A DNA stretch of 64,000 nucleotides from Leptospira bouyouniensis (GCF_004769525.1 NZ_RQFT01000008.1:1-64000), one strand, 5' to 3'; shown: positions 27,594-36,797, numbered from the stretch's first letter. The notes: a model not told the origin generated them from the letters alone. A program made the numbers and translations.

Positions 27594-28893
27594 TACGTTT
27601 GAATAATTCCTTAAGGGGAGTATCTCTTCTCAGATTCCGTTTAGGTTCATAGATAGTTTCCAATACAATAGAACTGTGAGGATAAAATTGTTTGATCTGC
27701 TTTACTTTATCCCGATAAGGATATGGAACCTGATCTGCTGTTTTGCTCATATAATCAGATGTTATACCTTTCAATCGAACATGGATTGCTTGTATCTGAA
27801 AGGTAACGATAGTTTCACTTACACTCGTTAGATCTAATTTCCAAATGTATTCACCACCTGATGAGATACGATTGTCTATTGTTTTTTTTGCTTCTGGGTA
27901 CCATTCCCATTCTTGCCCAATTTTAACTTCTGAATTGTAAATAGTTTTGCCAGATATATCGAAACCTTTTATATTCAATGAATAGAATCTTTCTGGATCT
28001 CCAGTTGTGACGTGATGGTTCGCATTTTTATTTAAAAATCGAATTTCCATCTTATTTTTATCTTGTTTGATATCTGAAAGAACCAAACCAGATTTATATC
28101 CCAAACGTATTTGTTCTTTGTACAAAGAAAATTGTTTTGGAACTCCTCCCCCAATAAATCCATGTTTATGCGATTTTCGTATTGGGCGGTGTAACGAAGG
28201 TTTAACAAAAGATCGACTAACCTCCGGAAGATGGCATGTCACACAAGTATCTTTCGATTGAGTAGATTGTAGTTCTGTACCTGTTTGGAAGGAACAAACC
28301 AAAGACTGGTTGAGAGTATACATTTCATTGTGACAATCATTACATCGATTTTGTAGAAATTCACGATTGATTTTAATTGGATGTGGGGGTGACGTCCCTC
28401 CCGTTGCACCGATCACATAACTTTCATTTGAATCATGATCCATCCTAACATGGCAAGTTGCACAAGTAATAGCTTCCTCCTGCATATCTTTCTGGAACTG
28501 AGGATTCGGAATTTGAATTGGTTCAAAATAATCCCCCCCTCTTAAGCCTGTGATAATCGTTTCCCTTTGGTTTTGGATTGGGATATGGCAATTCAGGCAA
28601 ATCCATTTAGGAGATGTTGGTTTTGCCAATTCCGATTGGAATTGAATATCACTGAGTGCATTCGCGTGTGTTGATAACTTCCATTCTTCATAAATTTCAA
28701 CATGACAAGTTCCACAATTTTTAGCAGTAGGTGCCCCAACTCCTTTTACATCGGAAAGTGTTTCGATTGGTTTTGCCCAAATTTTCCCAGGGAAAACATC
28801 TTCGATTGGAACAGGTCTTTGTTTATGATATAGATAATAACCAATGAAAATCGTTAAAACCAATATAAGAGAGATCGAAAGTTTACGTTTCAA
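27571..28893 (-). CDS. Pentaheme cytochrome c, membrane-anchored, copy 1
   Basis: 440 residues from a TTG start three bases after the rhodanese stop. An N-terminal membrane anchor (ISLILVLTIFIGYYLYH) is followed by five CxxCH heme sites: CGTCH, CLNCH, CATCH, CNDCH and CVTCH. Near the first heme is YEEWKLSTHAN, supplying possible distal His ligands. The C-terminal ~180 residues form a beta-rich domain without hemes. The heme layout matches the cytochrome at 36798-38018, so the two are paralogues. An electron-carrier role outside the cytoplasm is established for such proteins; the partner is inferred to be the adjacent rhodanese. Confidence 0.88.
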   Translation of the reverse strand: MKRKLSISLILVLTIFIGYYLYHKQRPVPIEDVFPGKIWAKPIETLSDVKGVGAPTAKNCGTCHVEIYEEWKLSTHANALSDIQFQSELAKPTSPKWICLNCHIPIQNQRETIITGLRGGDYFEPIQIPNPQFQKDMQEEAITCATCHVRMDHDSNESYVIGATGGTSPPHPIKINREFLQNRCNDCHNEMYTLNQSLVCSFQTGTELQSTQSKDTCVTCHLPEVSRSFVKPSLHRPIRKSHKHGFIGGGVPKQFSLYKEQIRLGYKSGLVLSDIKQDKNKMEIRFLNKNANHHVTTGDPERFYSLNIKGFDISGKTIYNSEVKIGQEWEWYPEAKKTIDNRISSGGEYIWKLDLTSVSETIVTFQIQAIHVRLKGITSDYMSKTADQVPYPYRDKVKQIKQFYPHSSIVLETIYEPKRNLRRDTPLKELFKRNENRRGE

Positions 28894-28895
28894 AT

Positions 28896-29816
28896 TTATT
28901 TTTCCAAGGGAAGTTCTTTATCGTAAGACCATTCCCACATCGAACCAGAATAATTATATGCTTGGTAACCATAAGATCTTAAGATACCAACAACAAAGGC
29001 AGACCGAACTCCTCCCGTACAATAAGCAATGATTGGTTTTGTTTTTATGATTCCCATTTGGGTTAGAATTTTTTCTACTTCTTCTTTGGATTTGATATTT
29101 CCCTGATCATCAAATACATTTTGGTAATAAAATGATTTTGCACCAGGGATATGCCCTCCTCTAAATTCTCCATAAGGAGTAGCTCCGGTATATTCCCTAG
29201 ATTCTCTTGTATCTAAAATTTGATAGGTATTCGTTTTCAATTGTTTGGTGATTTCTTCTTTAGAGATGTCTGTTTTCACAACAGATTCCTTTTTAGAAAG
29301 AATATAGAATTTATTTTTCTGATCAATGGTAACCTTGTTTTGTTTTCGTGTTTCAATCATTTTTTTATACGATTCAAAACTCCCTTGGTACCAATACACA
29401 TTTGGATAGCCAACTTCACGTAGACTCCAAACGATTCTCCCCTCTTCACCCCAACCATTTTTACCATCACCTAACACAATGATAAGATCATCTTTTGTCA
29501 TTCCCAAACTTAAAAGTTTTTTCCTGATCAACTCATCTTTTTGTAATTTGCCTCGAAAAGGAGATTCCTTTTGCGAGATGTCTTCCCAACCAAGGACAAT
29601 TACATTGGGAAGTTTTTCCTGGATGCGGGATGTGAAAGAACGTGTATCGATGGTTTTGAATTCAGGTAATCTAAGTGTCTCTTCTGAGGAAAGGAACCAA
29701 GTTTTCGGAATTGGACCGAAACTATCTTTTCTGGGTCCTGCGATCAGTTGTAACCAAAGAGCCCAAAACATAGAGATTACAAACAAGGAAATGCCGTATG
29801 TTTTTTGGATTTTCAC
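28896..29816 (-). CDS. Membrane-anchored two-domain rhodanese (sulfurtransferase)
   Basis: 306 residues from a GTG with a strong GGGAGG site 8 bases upstream. One N-terminal helix (SLFVISMFWALWLQLIA) anchors it with the rest probably in the periplasm. Domain 1 (about 50-155) is a rhodanese fold with no Cys in its loop (VLGDGKNGWGEE). Domain 2 (about 190-300) has ILDTRESREYTGATP, GGHIPGAKSF and the active loop AYCTGGVRSA, with a catalytic Cys that would carry a persulfide. It heads the minus-strand arm of the locus and is followed within 3 bases by a pentaheme cytochrome. Confidence 0.88.
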   Translation of the reverse strand: MKIQKTYGISLFVISMFWALWLQLIAGPRKDSFGPIPKTWFLSSEETLRLPEFKTIDTRSFTSRIQEKLPNVIVLGWEDISQKESPFRGKLQKDELIRKKLLSLGMTKDDLIIVLGDGKNGWGEEGRIVWSLREVGYPNVYWYQGSFESYKKMIETRKQNKVTIDQKNKFYILSKKESVVKTDISKEEITKQLKTNTYQILDTRESREYTGATPYGEFRGGHIPGAKSFYYQNVFDDQGNIKSKEEVEKILTQMGIIKTKPIIAYCTGGVRSAFVVGILRSYGYQAYNYSGSMWEWSYDKELPLEK

Positions 29817-29956
29817 TTAAATACCCTCCCTTATTGATATATTTTCTCTTTTAAGATGAAATTTCCGTCAATAAAATAAACATTTCCTCCAAGAAAACGA
29901 ATTTTTCTTGCATTTTTAAACTCCATTCTAAAATGGGAAGGGATCGGAGGAATCAA
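29817..29956. promoter_or_regulatory. Divergent promoter region of the sulfur/cytochrome locus
   Basis: About 140 A+T-rich bases separate the rhodanese arm (minus) from the DUF4395 arm (plus). Both flanking starts have strong ribosome sites (GGGAGG and GGAGG). Promoters for both arms must lie here or just upstream, but I could not assign -35/-10 boxes with confidence. The XRE-cupin regulator encoded in the plus arm is the obvious candidate to bind here. Confidence 0.4.
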
Positions 29957-30433
29957 ATGAAACTTGGGTTTTATCCAGACGTAGTCAATGAAAATGTCAC
30001 TCGGATAGTGGCATCCACAGTTGTCATTCTCGGTGTTTTTTCATTATTATTTCCAAACTTGATTGTTTTAGGTTTATTACTTTTGGGGTTTACTTTACGA
30101 GTGAGTTATGGTCCGAAATTCGAACCAGTTGCATTCATTACCTCAAAGTATTTGGTTCCTTGGCTTGGAATTTCATTTGTTCCATCTGCAGGACCTCCAA
30201 AACGTTTTGCACAACTCATTGGATTTTCTTTTAGTTTAGCAGCGATCTTGTTTTATGTAAATGAATTCACTTTGGCCTACCAAATCACTCTGGCAACACT
30301 AGTATTCTTTGCATCACTTGAATCATTTCTTGGATGGTGTGCAGGTTGTTTTATGTTTGGATTATTAATGAAAATTGGAGTGATCCCAGAAGAAATTTGC
30401 GAACGTTGCAACAATTTGAATTTTACTAAATAG
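29957..30433 (+). CDS. DUF4395 membrane protein
   Basis: The ATG at 29957 has GGAGG 6 bases upstream, better than the in-frame start at 29933. 158 residues with about four membrane helices. It carries the family's conserved features: an early GFYPDVVNENVTRIVA, then RVSYGPKFEP and, in the last helix, ESFLGWCAGCFMFGLL, a Cys-x-x-Cys inside the membrane. A second pair, CERC, sits at the C-terminus. DUF4395 genes are often found near rhodanese or thioredoxin-like genes, which fits this locus. Function unproven; handling of sulfane sulfur or thiols across the membrane is inference. Confidence 0.8.
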   Translation: MKLGFYPDVVNENVTRIVASTVVILGVFSLLFPNLIVLGLLLLGFTLRVSYGPKFEPVAFITSKYLVPWLGISFVPSAGPPKRFAQLIGFSFSLAAILFYVNEFTLAYQITLATLVFFASLESFLGWCAGCFMFGLLMKIGVIPEEICERCNNLNFTK

Positions 30434-30443
30434 AAACATTCAT

Positions 30444-31730
30444 TTGGTTGAATGGATTTTATTTTCTACGACTCTCCTTGTTACTATTTTCTTTCTGAAA
30501 GTAGTAACACTTCCCAAAAATTATTTTCAGCTTCATTTCAAAACCTTCTTTTTCGTTGGACTACTTCTTAGAATCATCTGTATATTTTTGTCACCCGTTT
30601 GGGAAGATGATTGGGCAAGGTATATATGGGAAGGAAACCTAATCCGAAATTCGGTATCACCTTATGAAATAGCACCTATCCATTTTTTTTCTGACAATTC
30701 TTTGGATACAAAATCAATTGAGTTACTCTCCAAAATCAATCATCCAGAATGGACCACAATATATAGTCCCTTCATTTTATTGTATTTCGCACTATTTTCA
30801 TATGGTTTTTCTGCAATTTTACTAAAATGCAGTTATTTGGTAATTGAGATACTAACTGTTCTTCATTGGCGATATAGAGAAAATAAATTTCCCATAATTC
30901 TATATTGGGTTTACCCTGTTCTCATCAAAGAAGTATATCTCAATTTTCATTTTGAAGTCATTATAGTCGCTTTATTTTGGATTTTTTTCTATACTTTAAA
31001 AGTTAAACAATTCAATAGGAGTGGTATCATTTTTGGTTTGCTAATCCATACAAAATTGATCACTTTTATATACGGAATTCTACTTTTTCCATTCCTTAAC
31101 TTTCAAAATCAAAAAAAACATCATTACCTTTCATTTATATTATCTTTTACAATTGGTTTGTTTCTATTCTATATCATTTATCTAATCATTTTCCCAAACA
31201 CATCAGATTTCGGAATTATCAACTTACAAAGATTTGGTGGAACATTCACATTCAATCAATTTTATGAACCTATTTGGAATTATTTTTTTTCAAACAATCT
31301 GAGAAGTTTCCCTTTTTTCTTTCAATTTCTATTATTATTCACCTATCTTTACTTACTCCTTCCAAAGAAGAATCGAACTAAACGATTTTTGGTTATTTGT
31401 AAGAACCAGCATTTTCCATTTTATTTTGGGTATTTTACACTCACGATGCTTCCAGTTTATAATCCGTGGTATTTTCTCACATTAGTCCCTCTCATCACTA
31501 TCTCAAGGTCCCTTTCAATTTTACCTTGGATACTCATTTCAATCCTGCAATTATCCTATTTAACTAATGTTAGACTACACATACCTTTCCAATATTTTTA
31601 TGAAATACCCAACCCAATTCTTCTCAGCGAAGCCTTCATTTCGATAATTTGCATCTTCCTATATTTCCGCCAAATATTCATTTTACTTTACAAAATATCC
31701 AATATATCGAACATTGGCTCCAAAGGATGA
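30444..31730 (+). CDS. GT-C-type membrane glycosyltransferase, copy 2
   Basis: 428 residues from a TTG start 10 bases after the DUF4395 stop; no strong ribosome site. About ten membrane helices. The loop motif WEDDWARYIWEGNLIRNSVSPYE matches LSDDIYRYLFDAQLLLNGFSPYG of the gene at 25554-26852, so they are paralogues: shared DD, R-Y, N and S-P-Y. It probably uses the lipid-linked sugar made by the GT2 enzyme of the opposite arm. Its 3' end nearly touches the XRE-cupin gene. Confidence 0.72.
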   Translation: MVEWILFSTTLLVTIFFLKVVTLPKNYFQLHFKTFFFVGLLLRIICIFLSPVWEDDWARYIWEGNLIRNSVSPYEIAPIHFFSDNSLDTKSIELLSKINHPEWTTIYSPFILLYFALFSYGFSAILLKCSYLVIEILTVLHWRYRENKFPIILYWVYPVLIKEVYLNFHFEVIIVALFWIFFYTLKVKQFNRSGIIFGLLIHTKLITFIYGILLFPFLNFQNQKKHHYLSFILSFTIGLFLFYIIYLIIFPNTSDFGIINLQRFGGTFTFNQFYEPIWNYFFSNNLRSFPFFFQFLLLFTYLYLLLPKKNRTKRFLVICKNQHFPFYFGYFTLTMLPVYNPWYFLTLVPLITISRSLSILPWILISILQLSYLTNVRLHIPFQYFYEIPNPILLSEAFISIICIFLYFRQIFILLYKISNISNIGSKG

Positions 31731-31734
31731 TGGT

Positions 31735-32346
31735 ATGGATGTACAAAAAGACGAATCAATTGGACAAAACGAAACGGACCAAAATGTAGATGAAGTCCTA
31801 ACCGTTGTACTTGGAGAAACACTTAAACGTAGAAGATTAGAACTGGGCTTGTCTATGGAAAAACTTTCTCAGTTATCCACAGTCAGCCGAGGAATGCTTG
31901 GCCTGATAGAATCGGGAAAAACCACACCGAGCATTGGAATTTTGTGGAAATTGTCCAAAACTTTACGCATACCAATTGCCGAAATGATCCCTGATTTATT
32001 TTCACAGTCTCCAAGATTCATTCCATCAAACGAAGGTAAAATTTGGACGAATTCAAAAAACTCAATAAAATCAAGGGTTTTATTCCAAGAAGAAAGGGAA
32101 AGATTGAACTTAGTCGAATGGACATTAGAGCTCGGAAAACTAAACCAATTCCAACATTTACCACAAGCACATGATATTAAAATATACCAAGTGTTAGGAT
32201 CATCTAAGATAAAATTAAAAAATAAAACTTATCTTTTGGAAGTTGGAGAAAGTGTTTTTTTCCCAATTTCCGAACTTGATTCAATTGAAAATGAATCCGA
32301 TGGGCCTTCCAAATTTTTATGGATCTCTTCAAAAAAATTTCGGTAA
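31735..32346 (+). CDS. XRE-family regulator with C-terminal cupin domain
   Basis: The ATG at 31735 has AAGGA about 8 bases upstream; a TTG at 31714 would overlap the previous gene. About 203 residues. An HTH domain spans roughly 20-75 (LGETLKRRRLELGLSMEKLS, then SRGMLGLIESGKTTPSIGIL). The C-terminal half reads as a cupin barrel (LPQAHDIKIYQVLGSSKIKL and LLEVGESVFFP). Such regulators bind DNA with the HTH and sense a small ligand with the cupin. Its position suggests control of this locus, though targets are not shown. Confidence 0.88.
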   Translation: MDVQKDESIGQNETDQNVDEVLTVVLGETLKRRRLELGLSMEKLSQLSTVSRGMLGLIESGKTTPSIGILWKLSKTLRIPIAEMIPDLFSQSPRFIPSNEGKIWTNSKNSIKSRVLFQEERERLNLVEWTLELGKLNQFQHLPQAHDIKIYQVLGSSKIKLKNKTYLLEVGESVFFPISELDSIENESDGPSKFLWISSKKFR

Positions 32347-32567
32347 ACAAATTTTAAAAAACTTTCCAATCAATCCCATTTTGTGCTCTGTAAAGTTGAT
32401 TGGAGATTTCTCCAATATAGTATACGTTATTACAGAGTTTTCGTCCGTTAAATTAAATTCAAACTTTTTCCCAGAACACCGATTTTTAGCCTAACATTTA
32501 CCAACCTCCTCATTCTCTGGTGCAACCCCTACAGAGAAAGGAATGGAAAAAAAAGTAAGGAAACAAT
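32347..32567. other. Spacer upstream of rhodanese lipoprotein
   Basis: No gene found in these 221 bases. A weak inverted repeat (CTCTG...CAGAG) lies near the end, and AAGGAAAC precedes the next ATG. A promoter for the second part of the plus arm may start here. Confidence 0.4.
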
Positions 32568-33920
32568 ATGAAAACAAGTCTTCAACAACTGTTGATCGGA
32601 GTTTTTACCGCGGGGTTTCTCGGAGCCTGCGGTGGGAACAAACAAAACAATAACAACAGCTTAATTCTCGCTGCTTTAGCACTTTCCAATGGGATAAAAG
32701 TGAACACAGCAGTGGAACTAGCAAAAGAGTCTAACGACGATTACAACCTCAATGAATACGGACTCATCACACCCCAAACACTAGGGAAATGGGTGAACAA
32801 TTGGGCAGGAACTAAACCAAGTGGGATCAACGGAAAATTGGTCATTCTACAAAATGGACCAAGCGCTACTGTTGGGAAGGAATACATCGCAGGGAATGGA
32901 AATGATGTTGTTGTATATTCATTTACTTTCTCCGACGGAGCCAATGCGTTAGACGGTGGAGATGGTTTTAGTCAAAAACGAAATAGTGGACTTAGTGATA
33001 CTGTTTCGATCATCGCAAATGGTCCAAAAATAGATACAATTCTGAATCGATTTGGAATTGATCCTGTGAATGACTTAGTTGTCTTTGTTTCTTCTGCCAA
33101 TGCTGCAAACCATGTCCAAGGAACATTACGTGGTTTTTATTCGTTTAGGTATTGGGGTTTCGATCATAAAAATTTGGCATTCTTAAATGGCACACTACCA
33201 CGACTTGTCAATACTGATGGAAATTTTGTTCCATTTCGTTCAACAACAGACACTCCTCCTAATCTAAGCAACCGTTACACTGTGAAAAGTCTGCGGGTAG
33301 ACAATACAATTTTAATGTTGCCAGTCGAAGATGTGATTAAAGCGGTAAAAGATCCAAACAATGTAAACATTTCAGGACTAACCTCCAGTGTTTTTATCTC
33401 TGACGCAAGATCTTCCTCTGGTAGCAGCAATGAATATAATGGCGTTGTCAGGAGCACAACTTCCGAAGTATCAGGTAAGTATGTTGGTTTCGAAGGTCGT
33501 ATCAAAGGTGCTAAGGATGTACCTTGGACAGGTCTCCTTGATTCCGAACATCGATTTAAACCCAAATCGGATCTAAAAGCATATTATGATGTTCGTGGTT
33601 ACCAATCAGGTCAAACTGCAATCCAACTTTGTAGAACAAATAACCGTTCTCAGGTGACAGGCTTTTCCTACATTGCCATCCTTGGATACCCTTCCACTTA
33701 TTATGATGGAAGTTGGATCGAATGGGGTAGTTTGACCGGGGGAGGACCTGCACCAAAACTTCCTTCTGATTCTCCATTTAGAACGGATGTTCCTGAGTTG
33801 TCGGAAGTGATTACATATAATGTGGCGGGAGATGTGGATCCATATCTTCCTACAAACTTGAATTCGTTTGCGACTACGTCTCGAAAAATCATCGAAGAAG
33901 ATAAAGCTTACAAACGTTAA
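32568..33920 (+). CDS. Tandem-rhodanese lipoprotein, active-site Cys present (paralogue A)
   Basis: 450 residues. Lipobox GFLGAC makes Cys21 the lipidated residue. After an Asn-rich spacer comes the shared motif DYNLNEYGLITPQTL...NWAGTKP. Rhodanese-like parts follow: FISDARSSS...YNGVV, FEGRIKGAKDVPWTGLL, and the active loop IQLCRTNNRSQ followed by LGYPSTYYDGSWIEWG. The last two match thiosulfate/mercaptopyruvate sulfurtransferases (CRTGxRA...YDGSWxEW). Cys in CRTNNR would carry a persulfide. A lipid-anchored extracytoplasmic sulfurtransferase is therefore likely. Close relatives are encoded at 35328 and 56652. A strong hairpin follows the stop. Confidence 0.85.
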   Translation: MKTSLQQLLIGVFTAGFLGACGGNKQNNNNSLILAALALSNGIKVNTAVELAKESNDDYNLNEYGLITPQTLGKWVNNWAGTKPSGINGKLVILQNGPSATVGKEYIAGNGNDVVVYSFTFSDGANALDGGDGFSQKRNSGLSDTVSIIANGPKIDTILNRFGIDPVNDLVVFVSSANAANHVQGTLRGFYSFRYWGFDHKNLAFLNGTLPRLVNTDGNFVPFRSTTDTPPNLSNRYTVKSLRVDNTILMLPVEDVIKAVKDPNNVNISGLTSSVFISDARSSSGSSNEYNGVVRSTTSEVSGKYVGFEGRIKGAKDVPWTGLLDSEHRFKPKSDLKAYYDVRGYQSGQTAIQLCRTNNRSQVTGFSYIAILGYPSTYYDGSWIEWGSLTGGGPAPKLPSDSPFRTDVPELSEVITYNVAGDVDPYLPTNLNSFATTSRKIIEEDKAYKR

Positions 33921-33931
33921 CTATTATTAAT

Positions 33932-33965
33932 CTCAGAGAGTAAGATATAAATCTTATTCTCTGGG
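33932..33965 (+). terminator. Hairpin after rhodanese lipoprotein A
   Basis: CAGAGAGTAAGAT (33934-33946) pairs with ATCTTATTCTCTG (33951-33963) with one G-U pair and a 4-base loop, extendable by wobble pairs. No T-run follows, so it may be a partial terminator or an RNA-stability hairpin separating lipoprotein A from the downstream genes. Confidence 0.45.
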
Positions 33966-33999
33966 ATATTAAAACATATATACAAACAGGGAAAATATT

Positions 34000-34362
34000 A
34001 TGAAAACTTTTATTCGATTATTATTAGTTAGTCTACTTTTTACTAATATATTATTTGCCTCGGGAGGCATAAGTGGAGGCGGAATCGCAAACATTCAGCA
34101 AGGCCAAGACCGAGAAAAATACCACCTTGGAAAAGCAGTCTTCAACCAAGAAATAACTTTAGAGAAACAACCAAATATCAATATAAATGACCAAGATGAA
34201 AGACTAGAATACCTCCAAGGGAGTTTGCCTAATACGGAAAAACGAAGAGTAAATTTACCTGATTTGTCAGGCAAACTCACGGAAGAACAACTGCAAGCAT
34301 TAGAATATTTCATACAAGTTCGATTCAATATCAAACTCCCTGAGAAGAAGAAGGACAAATAA
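34000..34362 (+). CDS. Small exported protein, possibly a heme-less cytochrome-like fold
   Basis: 120 residues with a clear signal peptide (FIRLLLVSLLFTNILFASG) and AGGG upstream. The mature part reads KYHLGKAVFNQEI near the start and LPDLSGKLTEEQLQALEYFIQVRFNIKLP at the end. That resembles the first and last helices of small c-type cytochromes, but there is no CxxCH and no Cys at all in the mature protein. Family not recognised. Its stop overlaps the start of the barrel gene (TAATG), and its partners suggest a structural role in the same complex. Confidence 0.65.
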   Translation: MKTFIRLLLVSLLFTNILFASGGISGGGIANIQQGQDREKYHLGKAVFNQEITLEKQPNININDQDERLEYLQGSLPNTEKRRVNLPDLSGKLTEEQLQALEYFIQVRFNIKLPEKKKDK

Positions 34363-35318
34363 TGAAATTAAACTTTAATTCTATAAAATACGCTTTTTTA
34401 CTTTTTTCAATCGTTGCGACAAACTTATATTCTCAACAGGCATGGGCACCGTATGAAAGACAACTTTGGGTTCGCCCCGTATTCATTCTTTCAGAGTATG
34501 ATAGTGCCTTCTTGGCAGGTCAAAAAGCGAAGTATGATGATAATGTTAGGATTTCAGTCGCAAACCTGGCATTGGAATACGGAATTACCGACCGACTAAC
34601 AGCTGACTTAACGATAGGTTTTGGAAAACTGGGAAGACATAGAGTATTCAATCGTTATTTCGGATTACAACAAACACCGGAAGTGCCAGATAAATATGGG
34701 TTTATGGACACTCGCTTTGGACTACGTTATAAACTCGTTGATGAATTTGATTCAAAATACCGCTGGATGCCAACAATTTCCTTGCGAGTCGGTGGAATCA
34801 AACGAGGTGATTATGATCGTAATCCTCAATCATTAGGTGATGGTGCAAGTGGAGGCGAAGTCAATTTGTACTTAGCTAAAGATTTTGGTGTGTGGGGACT
34901 TGGTGGTCTTGGCGAATTTTCTTATCGTAAACGCGAAAATCCAGTACCAGATGATATATTATATTACGGAGCACTATACAAACGATTCTTTGAATCGTTG
35001 TTTTTAACAGTTGGTATGCGAGGGCAAATTGGACAAGGTGGTTATGCATATGCAGACCCAAGACAAGAACCCCCTTGGAATTTAGTTCGTTACCCACAAC
35101 CATCTATTTATGGAATTAATCCATATGATGTGTACGTACAAAATGAACGACCTGCATGGGGTAGAAAAGAAATATTTCATAATGCAGAAGTTGGATTTAG
35201 TTATGTTGATAGTTTTGGTAATTTCTACACGTTGTTTTATTCGGAAACCTTAGCAGGTTACAATACCGCAAGACTAAAAACAGTCGGTTTTGCAGTCACA
35301 CTTCCGTACAATTTATAA
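34362..35318 (+). CDS. Outer-membrane beta-barrel protein
   Basis: 318 residues, signal peptide ending near TNLYSQQAWA. The mature chain is a series of amphipathic strands of 9-13 residues with aromatic ends, joined by charged loops: LWVRPVFILSEYD, RISVANLALEYGI, TADLTIGFGKLG, GEVNLYLAKDFGV, SLFLTVGMRGQIG. It ends in GFAVTLPYNL, close to the usual hydrophobic barrel terminus. It is translationally coupled to the small exported gene and lies between the two rhodanese-like lipoproteins, so it may form a pore for them or for the cytochrome. That role is inference. Confidence 0.72.
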   Translation: MKLNFNSIKYAFLLFSIVATNLYSQQAWAPYERQLWVRPVFILSEYDSAFLAGQKAKYDDNVRISVANLALEYGITDRLTADLTIGFGKLGRHRVFNRYFGLQQTPEVPDKYGFMDTRFGLRYKLVDEFDSKYRWMPTISLRVGGIKRGDYDRNPQSLGDGASGGEVNLYLAKDFGVWGLGGLGEFSYRKRENPVPDDILYYGALYKRFFESLFLTVGMRGQIGQGGYAYADPRQEPPWNLVRYPQPSIYGINPYDVYVQNERPAWGRKEIFHNAEVGFSYVDSFGNFYTLFYSETLAGYNTARLKTVGFAVTLPYNL

Positions 35319-35327
35319 GAGGATCTT

Positions 35328-36776
35328 ATGAAGCTCAAAAAATATTTATTATTCGCCAACATTTTTATCGCATTACTCAGTTGCAAAGGCCAACCAGAGT
35401 ATGCTTTTTTACCTCAAAGCCTAAAGTTTGATCTAACTCCATTTTTATTTAGAAATTATACTCCCTTAGAATTAGCAACGTTATCGAATTCAGATTATAA
35501 TCAAAATGAAAGTGGACTCATCACTGGCACAAAACTCTCAAGGTATTTGTCGAATTGGAACACAAGTAAACCTAGTTATGTTTTTGGAAATTTGATTGTA
35601 TTCCAAATCCAAACATCAGGTGCTAGTGGGAGGTATGTATTTTTTGACGGTAAACAATCTTTTGCATATCCTGTCACCAATCTGAACGAATTGTTATCAG
35701 AAACAAGGGATGATGGTGTTTTAGCAACAGATGGCATTGTTGGAAAAGGTAAAAAGATTTCTGATTTTTTTGCGATTTACGGTATTGATCCTGCAATCGA
35801 CTACGTTGTGTTTGCGGGAGACTCATCAAACTTAGCAAATCTATCATCAGCTACATTTGCTTATTATTCCTTACTCTATTGGGGTTTCCCAAAGGAAAGG
35901 CTTGCCGTTTTAAATGGTTCGATTGCAGATCTAACAACGGCAAACACTCTGTTTACAACTCCTTCCTACACTTATGCCAACAGCAATCGTGCAGGTTCCA
36001 TAAAAACTTTATTTCGTGACCATACTTCCTTGCACCTAACAATTGGTGACTTGATCCATTCGATAAAAAATGGTACGAGCAATTTAGAAGAAGTCGACCC
36101 ACTTCCCGTTGAGGGGTATTTTCTCATTGATGGAAGACCGAATGCTGCATATTCAGGAACAACAAACTCTACCGCTTCTGGTTCTAAGTATTCGAATTGT
36201 ACTACTAAAACCAATGCCAGTTTTGTATCAAATACCTGTGTCACAACGTATGAAGGAAGAGTCAAATCGGCTTCGAATCTAATTCCGACAGATCTTTATG
36301 ATGGAACTAGTTTCCAATTCAGATCATTTACACAACTCTCGACAGTTTTAAATAACACTGGTTATCCTAACCAAAAATTGATTTATTTATATGGAGAAGA
36401 AGGTATTCGGACTTCAGTTGTTTGGTTTGCACTACACCAAATCCTTGGAAAACCTACAAGATTCTATGAAGCAGGTTGGAAACAATATGGTGCTTTAGGT
36501 TTAAGGTCACCCTCCTCCGGTTCAAGCCCAAGCGCTATCACACAACCTGCTTCCTATTGGCGGACTGATACCTCACAATTGGCTGATGCCATTACCTCCA
36601 ATGCAGATGCAAATGTTCCCAATTACCAACTCGATTTATCTAGGCAGTTTATCAAATCTTCCAATAAGATTAGGACTGAAGATAAATCTTTTTTAAGGGG
36701 AAGTACTTCCAGCGCTGGTTCCGGCGGTGGCGGCGGACCAACAGGGGGTGGAGGAAATGCTTGTGGTGGATGATGA
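35328..36776 (+). CDS. Rhodanese-like lipoprotein lacking the loop Cys, with SoxY-like Cys tail (paralogue B)
   Basis: 481 residues. Lipobox ALLSC gives Cys19. It shares DYNQNESGLITGTKL...NWNTSKP and the overall layout with paralogue A, but where A has LCRTNNRSQ this protein has LYGEEGIRTS, so the persulfide-forming Cys is gone. The C-terminus is a flexible Ser/Gly tail ending G-G-G-G-N-A-C-G-G-stop, placing Cys479 third from the end. The same geometry is found in the SoxY GGCGG carrier arm. Two internal Cys (SNCTT and NTCVT) could form a disulfide. GAGGA precedes the ATG. The pentaheme cytochrome gene follows directly. Confidence 0.85.
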
Positions 36777-36797
36777 AATTGAAATGATTTGTATGAA

